NCBI GenBank assembly: GCA_027298165.1
Contig: JAPUGN010000124.1
Location: forward strand, 1-6,065
DNA: 6,065 nucleotides
Direction of reading: 5' to 3'
Source of the DNA: Nitrospinota bacterium
GTDB taxonomy: Bacteria; Nitrospinota; Nitrospinia; Nitrospinales; Nitrospinaceae
Position 1 is the first letter of the stretch; every line of letters starts with the position of its first letter. Below are positions 1 through 3,851 of this stretch, piece after piece. A program made the translations under genes and the position numbers. Below the pieces are notes generated by a model. It was not told the DNA's origin, made no database searches, and saw only the letters and a list, made by a program, of their open reading frames with translations.

Positions 1-198
1 TGGGAAATTGCCTTAAGCCCATTATGAACTCCCCTGATGCTGACCCAGTTTGGGCTGTCCTTCGGGGCGGCCCTTTCCTCATCAAAGCCCCCTTAATCAA
101 TATCCCGATGTAATCCGGCCGCCTGATATATGATCCGGGTATGATGGTGCCAAATAATTCCTCACCGGCTGATAAACGGTCAACCCTTTGCCTGTGGA
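1..198. other. Intergenic leader without a supported gene
   Basis: No reading frame here looks coding. A frame open from 141 runs in frame into the SpoIIAA-like gene, but its first 52 codons cross the hairpin repeat and promoter and resemble no protein I know. Apart from the terminator hairpin I see only a short direct repeat (ATCCGG at about 114 and 133). The end of an upstream plus-strand gene could lie within the first 40 bases, where stop codons occur in all three frames, but this cannot be decided from the window. Confidence 0.5.
52..76 (+). terminator. Probable rho-independent terminator of an upstream gene
   Basis: Bases 52-60 (GGGCTGTCC) pair over nine positions with 65-73 (GGGCGGCCC), with two G-U wobbles, around a TTCG loop closed by C-G, the very stable UUCG tetraloop arrangement. 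Only three T follow before the run breaks (TTTCCTC), so the U-tract is weak. Read as plus-strand RNA it is a good hairpin; the minus-strand version loses the wobbles and the tetraloop. It most likely ends a transcript entering from the left, but no upstream gene is visible. A short competing hairpin (CCCA 44-47 with TGGG 51-54) overlaps its left arm. Confidence 0.55.
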
Positions 199-232
199 CC
201 GGGCAAGGCCCGGACCCCGGCGGCTCACCGCC
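199..232 (+). repeat. Two-hairpin GC-rich repeat (REP-like), copy A
   Basis: Two perfect hairpins stand in tandem. The first is CCGGGC (199-204), loop AAG, GCCCGG (208-213). After the spacer ACCCC (214-218) comes the second: GGCGG (219-223), loop CTCA, CCGCC (228-232). The same 34-base architecture, with identical stems but different loops, recurs at 3808-3841, and a half copy lies at 2909-2927. Conserved stems with variable loops point to a structured dispersed repeat of the REP type. Copy A lies between the upstream terminator and the promoter of the next gene. Its right edge is two bases from the TTGACA box. Confidence 0.6.
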
Positions 233-234
233 CG

Positions 235-263
235 TTGACAATATTACGGGGCCAAGATACATT
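235..263 (+). promoter_or_regulatory. Sigma70-type promoter for the SpoIIAA-like/nitrobindin-like pair
   Basis: A perfect -35 box TTGACA (235-240) is followed after 17 bases by TACATT (258-263), which matches four of six -10 positions. Transcription would start near 270, leaving a leader of about 27 bases with a GAGGT ribosome binding site at 284-288. The spacing to the gene start at 297 is natural. The second hairpin of the GC-rich repeat ends at 232, immediately upstream. Confidence 0.6.
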
Positions 264-296
264 GGTAAAAATCTTTTTGGAATGAGGTATCTCCCC

Positions 297-662
297 ATGA
301 TTCAGCACGAAATGCACCACGATAAAGGGATCCTGATTGTGAAACCGCTGGGACCGCTGGCGACGGAGGATTTTGCGGTCATTGCCCGCGATGCCGACGG
401 CTATATCGAGTCGCACGGCGCGTTGAACGGATTGATGATCTGTTCGGAAAAATTTCCCGGCTGGAAAAATATGCAGGGGCTTTGGTCACACCTCAAGTTC
501 GTTCGTGACCATCATAAGAAAATTAAAAAAGTGGCCTTCGTCAGCAATTCCAAAATCTCTGAACTCGTCATCAATCTTGTGAAATTTTTTGTCAATCCGG
601 AAGCAAAATATTTTAAATACAACCAGGAGGGCTCAGCCATGAATTGGATCGGTGCGTCATGA
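297..662 (+). CDS. SpoIIAA-like (STAS/SEC14-type) small cytosolic protein
   Basis: This is a 121-residue soluble protein with no signal peptide or membrane segment. It resembles the SpoIIAA-like family (PF11964): a hydrophobic strand GILIVKPLGPL (11-21), an acidic helix, a second strand GLMICSEKFPGW (45-56), the HHKKIKKVAFVSN core (72-84), and a C-terminal helix ending in AMNWI. Family members adopt a STAS/CRAL-TRIO-like fold and are about 120 residues long. Their biochemical role is mostly unknown, although STAS domains often act as phospho-switches or lipid binders. I chose ATG 297 because GAGGT lies eight bases upstream and the protein then has family length; ATG 282 and codon 141 are in frame but lack this support. 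It overlaps the next gene by ATGA and is probably cotranscribed with it from the promoter at 235. Confidence 0.8.
   Translation: MIQHEMHHDKGILIVKPLGPLATEDFAVIARDADGYIESHGALNGLMICSEKFPGWKNMQGLWSHLKFVRDHHKKIKKVAFVSNSKISELVINLVKFFVNPEAKYFKYNQEGSAMNWIGAS
625..662 (+). promoter_or_regulatory. Internal Shine-Dalgarno and coupled stop/start at the gene 1-gene 2 junction
   Basis: A perfect AGGAGG (625-630) sits inside the end of the SpoIIAA-like gene. Its best-spaced start is ATG 639, eight bases on, which is in frame with the first gene, not the second, and would give only seven codons before TGA 660-662. The nitrobindin-like start ATG 659 overlaps that stop (ATGA) but is 28 bases from AGGAGG. The only earlier in-frame start is TTG 644, 13 bases away. 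Either ribosomes load at AGGAGG and reinitiate at 659, or TTG 644 is used. Confidence 0.5.
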
Positions 663-1222
663 CGGATGAAATCATCAAAAATCTGGGACCGTTGGCGCCG
701 CTGGCGGGAATCTGGGAAGGCGTCAAGGGAGACGACACCGCGCCTGCCGATGACCGGGGAACGGAAACCAACAAATTCCGCGAGCGCATGACGTTTGAAC
801 CTATGGGGCCGGTGAACAATCATGAACAGGTGTTGTACGGTCTTCGGTATGCCACCACAGCCTGGCGGTTGGGGGAAGACAATCCCTTTCATGAAGAATT
901 GGGTTACTGGCTGTGGGACGCCCAAGCCAAACAGGTACTCCGCTGTTTCATAGTACCGCGCGGGGTGACCGTCATTGCCGGGGGCATGGTGGCACCGGAT
1001 GCCAAATCATTCGAGCTGGCCGCGGACGCCGGTTCGGAAACCTACGGCATCTGTTCCAATCAATTCCTGGACGAGGAATTCAAAACCGTCCGCTACGAGT
1101 TGAAGGTTACGATCCACGATGACCAAAGCTTCAGCTACGAGGAAGACACTCAGCTCCAAATCAAAGGCCGGAAAGACCTCTTTCACCACATCGACAAAAA
1201 CACCTTGAAGCGCACCGCGTAG
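659..1222 (+). CDS. Nitrobindin-like heme-binding beta-barrel (FABP-like) protein
   Basis: The 187-residue cytosolic protein starts with LGPLAPLAGIWEG (9-21), the N-terminal signature of the nitrobindin/THAP4 heme-binding beta-barrel family (PF08768). It continues with FHEELGYWLWD (77-87), strand-rich segments, and a C-terminal FHHIDKNTLKR (175-185). In characterised nitrobindins a C-terminal histidine is the axial heme ligand; His176 or His177 is the likely counterpart and His78 lies in the other conserved His region. The known family role is ferric heme binding with NO or peroxynitrite chemistry; that this protein binds heme is inference. Start ATG 659 is preferred because the previous stop overlaps it and MTDEIIKNLGPL is a natural beginning. 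TTG 644 would add five residues. It is translationally coupled to the SpoIIAA-like gene. Confidence 0.8.
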   Translation: MTDEIIKNLGPLAPLAGIWEGVKGDDTAPADDRGTETNKFRERMTFEPMGPVNNHEQVLYGLRYATTAWRLGEDNPFHEELGYWLWDAQAKQVLRCFIVPRGVTVIAGGMVAPDAKSFELAADAGSETYGICSNQFLDEEFKTVRYELKVTIHDDQSFSYEEDTQLQIKGRKDLFHHIDKNTLKRTA

Positions 1223-1237
1223 GAAATTTCACCGGGA

Positions 1238-1266
1238 CCCAAGGCATCTTTATTAGAATCCTTGGG
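1238..1266 (+). other. Hairpin between the nitrobindin-like gene and selO
   Basis: CCCAAGG (1238-1244) pairs perfectly with CCTTGGG (1260-1266). Inside, TCT (1247-1249) can pair with AGA (1255-1257) around a TTATT loop, with a symmetric 2x2 internal loop between the stems. No T-run follows (CAGGCCCCTG), so a classical rho-independent terminator is unlikely. It may be an mRNA 3' end or processing element within an operon, or a weak terminator before selO. No clear promoter for selO is visible in this 107-base gap. Confidence 0.35.
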
Positions 1267-1329
1267 CAGGCCCCTGTCATCTTATTTCCCTAAACCTTAT
1301 CGTTAAAAAACAGGACGGTATCGCTTTTC

Positions 1330-2814
1330 ATGGCCACATTGGAACATTTCAATTGGACTCATTCTTTTTTTGAACTGGGGCCGGATTTTTTCCAGGCGAA
1401 ATCGCCCGATCCTGTCGCCGCTCCCTACATCATCGATGCCAACCCCGAGGCGGCAACGCTGATCGGTTTGGACCTGGCGGAATTCGAGCGGCCGGAATTC
1501 GTCGAATATTTTTCCGGCAACCGTCTCCTGCCTGGTGCGCAACCGCTGGCGATGGATTACTCCGGGCATCAGTTCGGACTGTACAACCCGCGGTTGGGTG
1601 ACGGACGCGGTCTCCTGCTGGGGGCCGTCCAAAATGGGTCGGGTCACGCCTGGGATGTTTACCTGAAAGGCTGCGGGCCCACGCGGTTCGCCCGCGGATT
1701 CGACGGCCGCGCCACTCTGCGAGCCTCCATCCGGGAATATCTGGGCGGCGAGGCGGTGCACGGACTGGGCATCCCCACGACCCGCTCGCTAGCGGTCATC
1801 GGCATCGGTGAACTGGTGTTCCGGGAAACGCCGCAACCCGGCGCCCTGCTGGTGCGGTTGAGCGATTCGCACGTCCGCTTCGGCAGTTTCGAAAATTTTC
1901 ACTACACCAACCGCCCGGAAGCCGTTACGCAACTTGCCGATTTTGTGATCCAGCGGCATTACCCCGACATTGCAAACGAAGCCAACAAATATCAATTGCT
2001 GTTTAGAACCGTGATGCACAAAACCGCGCGGCTGATCGCGCAGTGGCAGTCGGTGGGGTTCATCCACGGCGTGATGAATACCGACAATATGACGCTCACC
2101 GGCACAACGTTCGATTACGGTCCCTTCGGGTTCATGGACCGGTTCAATCCCGACTTCACCCCCAACCAGACCGACGGCCACGGCCGCTACGCGTTCGGGC
2201 GGCAGGCGGAGATCGGCCACTGGAACCTGACCAAACTGGGGGAAACACTGACCCACCTGATCGCGCCGGAGATCATCACCGAGGAACTGGAACAATACCA
2301 GACGGTATTCAATCGCTATTACCTGGAACTCATGGGGGGAAAACTGGGACTCGAGATTCTGGATTCGGAAGTGGCCGGACTGGTTGGAACATTGTTCCAG
2401 AAACTTTATGAACATCAGGTGGACTACACGTTGTTCTTTCGCCGCCTGGCGGATTTTCCGAGGGAGACTCCGGCTAATCTGCGCGCAATGTTCAACGATC
2501 CGGCGGACCTCGACGCCTTGCTGGACTTGTATCGTAAGTTGATCGAACGCGAAGACCCCGACCTCGATGACAGGAAAGAAAAGATGAACCGAGTCAATCC
2601 CCGCTTCATTCTGCGCAATTATCTGCTGGAACGCGCCATCGACCAAGCGATGAAACAATCTGACTACTCGGAAGTGGAACGCCTGCGCATCCTCCTGCAG
2701 GACCCCTACAACGACCGCCCCGAAATTTTTAAGCGCTACGGCATTGACCCCGAACTGTACGCCGCCGAAACCCCGGATTCGCACGTCGAAATGCGGCTCA
2801 GCTGCTCCGCCTAA
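1330..2814 (+). CDS. selO: SelO/YdiU family protein adenylyltransferase (AMPylator)
   Basis: This is a full-length 494-residue SelO (E. coli YdiU is 478). SelO has a pseudokinase fold that binds ATP in flipped orientation and transfers AMP to Ser, Thr or Tyr of target proteins. Visible landmarks are YSGHQFGLYNPRLGDGRG (77-94), Lys113 in YLKGCG, DGRATLR (125-131), Glu136, Arg176 and Arg183, the catalytic-loop-like GVMNTDNM (247-254, Asp252 and Asn253), and the DFG-equivalent DYGPFGFMD (262-270, Asp262). All nucleotide- and metal-binding residues I can place are present. The C-terminus is LSCSA, with Cys492 third from the end, the position of selenocysteine in animal SelO. The activation-loop cysteine of the E. 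coli enzyme appears replaced by Pro278. The start has only a weak, distant AGGA (1312-1315). No in-frame TGA suggests selenocysteine use. Confidence 0.95.
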   Translation: MATLEHFNWTHSFFELGPDFFQAKSPDPVAAPYIIDANPEAATLIGLDLAEFERPEFVEYFSGNRLLPGAQPLAMDYSGHQFGLYNPRLGDGRGLLLGAVQNGSGHAWDVYLKGCGPTRFARGFDGRATLRASIREYLGGEAVHGLGIPTTRSLAVIGIGELVFRETPQPGALLVRLSDSHVRFGSFENFHYTNRPEAVTQLADFVIQRHYPDIANEANKYQLLFRTVMHKTARLIAQWQSVGFIHGVMNTDNMTLTGTTFDYGPFGFMDRFNPDFTPNQTDGHGRYAFGRQAEIGHWNLTKLGETLTHLIAPEIITEELEQYQTVFNRYYLELMGGKLGLEILDSEVAGLVGTLFQKLYEHQVDYTLFFRRLADFPRETPANLRAMFNDPADLDALLDLYRKLIEREDPDLDDRKEKMNRVNPRFILRNYLLERAIDQAMKQSDYSEVERLRILLQDPYNDRPEIFKRYGIDPELYAAETPDSHVEMRLSCSA

Positions 2815-2862
2815 CCAGCGTGACGCCTGCTCGGCGCAGGGCCAATACCGCTGAAGCGTTTT
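2815..2862 (+). terminator. Weak possible terminator region after selO
   Basis: Just after the selO stop, CCTGC (2826-2830) pairs with GCAGG (2836-2840) around TCGGC. Then CGC (2849-2851) pairs with GCG (2856-2858) around TGAA, directly followed by TTTT (2859-2862). Each stem is short, so this is at best a weak intrinsic terminator. The same bases also form the left arm of a 10-bp inverted repeat. Confidence 0.25.
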
Positions 2863-2951
2863 GACACGATCGATCAGATACCTTCGCCAACTGAGGTCTT
2901 TAAGTTACCCGCGGCGGTTCGCCGCCAGACGCTGGCTTCTTAAACGCTTCA
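2852..2951. repeat. 100-base segment bounded by a 10-bp inverted repeat, containing half copy B
   Basis: TGAAGCGTTT (2852-2861) is the perfect inverse complement of AAACGCTTCA (2942-2951). Nested inside are GCCA/TGGC (2886-2889 with 2933-2936), GTCT/AGAC (2896-2899 with 2927-2930), and the hairpin GGCGG-TTCG-CCGCC (2913-2926). The whole could fold as one long RNA or be a degenerate small mobile repeat. No flanking target duplication is visible. A 10-bp inverted repeat at this spacing is expected about once by chance in a window this size, so only the nesting adds support. Confidence 0.25.
2909..2927 (+). repeat. GC-rich hairpin repeat, half copy B
   Basis: The 19 bases CCGCGGCGGTTCGCCGCCA match the second half of copy C (3824-3842) at 18 of 19 positions; the single difference is in the loop (TTCG against TTTG). 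The hairpin is GGCGG (2913-2917), TTCG, CCGCC (2922-2926). The first hairpin of the full repeat (CCGGGC/GCCCGG) is absent, so this is a truncated or half unit. Confidence 0.5.
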
Positions 2952-3302
2952 CCCTTTTGCTGTGGTTGTATCAGCGTCACGCTCTCAAAGCATTCCAGGC
3001 ATCGGTGGGGGATGAAGAGGGCCATTTTTTCTATTCCATTCCAAGGCTCTTTTTAGATTTACCGCAGATTTATGGAATTTCCGATAGGTGTAAATCAATG
3101 GCTACTTTTTTACCAACAAGTGACGGATTTTGCACTTGTAAATGAATATCTGGGTGCCCAATATCGCCTACCGCTAGAAATGAAAATTTAATCCCTTATT
3201 GCGCAAAAGAGTAAGCAGCCATCTTTCAATGGGAAAACAGTTTGCATACACTCACTCCCAATTTAACACAATATTTTTCATATATTTAGGTACAGAGTTT
3301 GC
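2952..3302. other. AT-rich intergenic stretch without a supported gene
   Basis: I see no coding signal here. A TTG-started frame (2861-3145) crosses the hairpin repeat, is rich in Arg and Leu, and has no ribosome binding site. The one distinct structure is ACAAGTG (3116-3122) inversely repeated as CACTTGT (3133-3139) around ten bases. No T-run follows on either strand, so it is not a terminator, and it could be an operator-like dyad or chance. From about 3150 the base composition is clearly more AT-rich than in the flanking genes. Confidence 0.4.
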
Positions 3303-3330
3303 TTGATTATCAGTAAAGAAAACGCATATT
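3303..3330 (+). promoter_or_regulatory. Possible weak promoter ahead of a small ORF
   Basis: TTGATT (3303-3308) and CATATT (3325-3330) are separated by 16 bases; each matches four of six sigma70 consensus positions. It lies in an AT-rich stretch, where such matches are common, and 43 bases before ATG 3373. Confidence 0.2.
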
Positions 3331-3372
3331 GAAGTTAGAGAAATGAAATCCAATAATAAAGGTTTTACTCTT

Positions 3373-3555
3373 ATGATCCAGCACCATTCACCCTCAAACA
3401 ACCGCTCCTTTCCGAAACCGGTATTCCTAGTATCGCATTCCGTACAGGAAGCGGTATGCAAGGAAATTCACGACTACCTGACCTGCCAAAAGCTCCATAA
3501 ACTGAAGGAAGCGGCTCTGCATTTAAACCGACTCATCAAGCAGATTCTTAGGTAA
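3373..3555 (+). CDS. Possible small hypothetical protein
   Basis: This is a 60-residue frame I do not recognise. Its N-terminal half is polar and proline-containing (MIQHHSPSNNRSFPKPVF). Its C-terminal half, about residues 26-60, reads as one basic amphipathic helix with spaced leucines and two cysteines, ending KLHKLKEAALHLNRLIKQIL. ATG 3373 has AAAGG (3358-3362) ten bases upstream; ATG 3343 is in frame but has poorer spacing. A weak promoter lies at 3303-3330, and a small dyad (GCCTTCTAAGGC, 3559-3570) follows the TAA. The composition is plausible for a real protein, but length alone does not exclude chance. No function can be assigned. Confidence 0.3.
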   Translation: MIQHHSPSNNRSFPKPVFLVSHSVQEAVCKEIHDYLTCQKLHKLKEAALHLNRLIKQILR

Positions 3556-3807
3556 TCCGCCTTCTAAGGCCTCCTCGATTCGATTTACATTTTCCTGTGC
3601 ATGATACGTTATGGAAATGTAGAGCGGTGCCAACCTGTATCCATAAAACGAAAGGCAAAGAATCGCCGCGACCCATAAACTCGTTGCCTATCTCCTCATC
3701 ACTCCGTTACCTCCTCCCTCAACCTGCAAATTATACATTGCTCCTTAGCCTTCCCATTGCAGTTATCGCCGTTCTGGTCCTTTGTCAGCTGGGGTTTTAA
3801 ATTTCAT
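3556..3807. other. Intergenic stretch without a supported gene
   Basis: A GTG-started plus-strand frame (3597-3800, 67 codons) ends in a hydrophobic run YTLLLSLPIAVIAVLVLCQL that could be a membrane helix, but its N-terminal part is unlike a protein and no ribosome binding site precedes it. I see no promoter for either flank here. The leftward-read TgpA transcript ends somewhere in or near this stretch. Confidence 0.4.
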
Positions 3808-3841
3808 CCGGGCGTTGCCCGGACCGCGGCGGTTTGCCGCC
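3808..3841 (+). repeat. Two-hairpin GC-rich repeat (REP-like), copy C
   Basis: CCGGGC (3808-3813), loop GTT, GCCCGG (3817-3822); spacer ACCGC; GGCGG (3828-3832), loop TTTG, CCGCC (3837-3841). Stem sequences, stem lengths, loop lengths and orientation are identical to copy A (199-232). Only loop bases and one spacer base differ. It lies ten bases beyond the stop of the minus-strand TgpA-like gene and may serve as its 3' stabilising or terminating structure, though no T-run follows it in that direction. AAAAAGTTTTT (3842-3852) joins it to the gene end. Confidence 0.6.
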
Positions 3842-3851
3842 AAAAAGTTTT

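Noticed and set aside
141..296. N-terminal extension of the SpoIIAA-like gene to ATG 141
   Set aside because: It runs through the hairpin repeat and the TTGACA promoter; ATG 297 has the GAGGT site and gives family length.
1303..1761. 152-codon minus-strand frame opposite the start of selO
   Set aside because: Antisense shadow with no family resemblance and no supporting signals.
1789..2784. 331-codon open frame on the minus strand opposite selO
   Set aside because: It is an antisense shadow of a clear SelO gene; its translation is rich in Val, Arg, Gln and His with no recognisable domain.
2801..2814. Selenocysteine in SelO
   Set aside because: The position is encoded as cysteine (TGC) and the gene ends at TAA, so no TGA recoding is needed.
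2861..2866. TTGACA as a -35 box after selO
   Set aside because: No acceptable -10 box lies 16-18 bases downstream.
3116..3139. 7-bp dyad ACAAGTG/CACTTGT as a terminator
   Set aside because: No T-run follows on either strand; 7-bp dyads at this spacing occur by chance.
2861..3145. 94-codon frame starting at TTG
   Set aside because: It crosses a repeat hairpin, has no ribosome binding site and shows low-complexity Arg/Leu composition.
3597..3800. 67-codon frame ending in a hydrophobic helix
   Set aside because: GTG start without a ribosome binding site and an implausible N-terminal half; the hydrophobic run alone is weak evidence.
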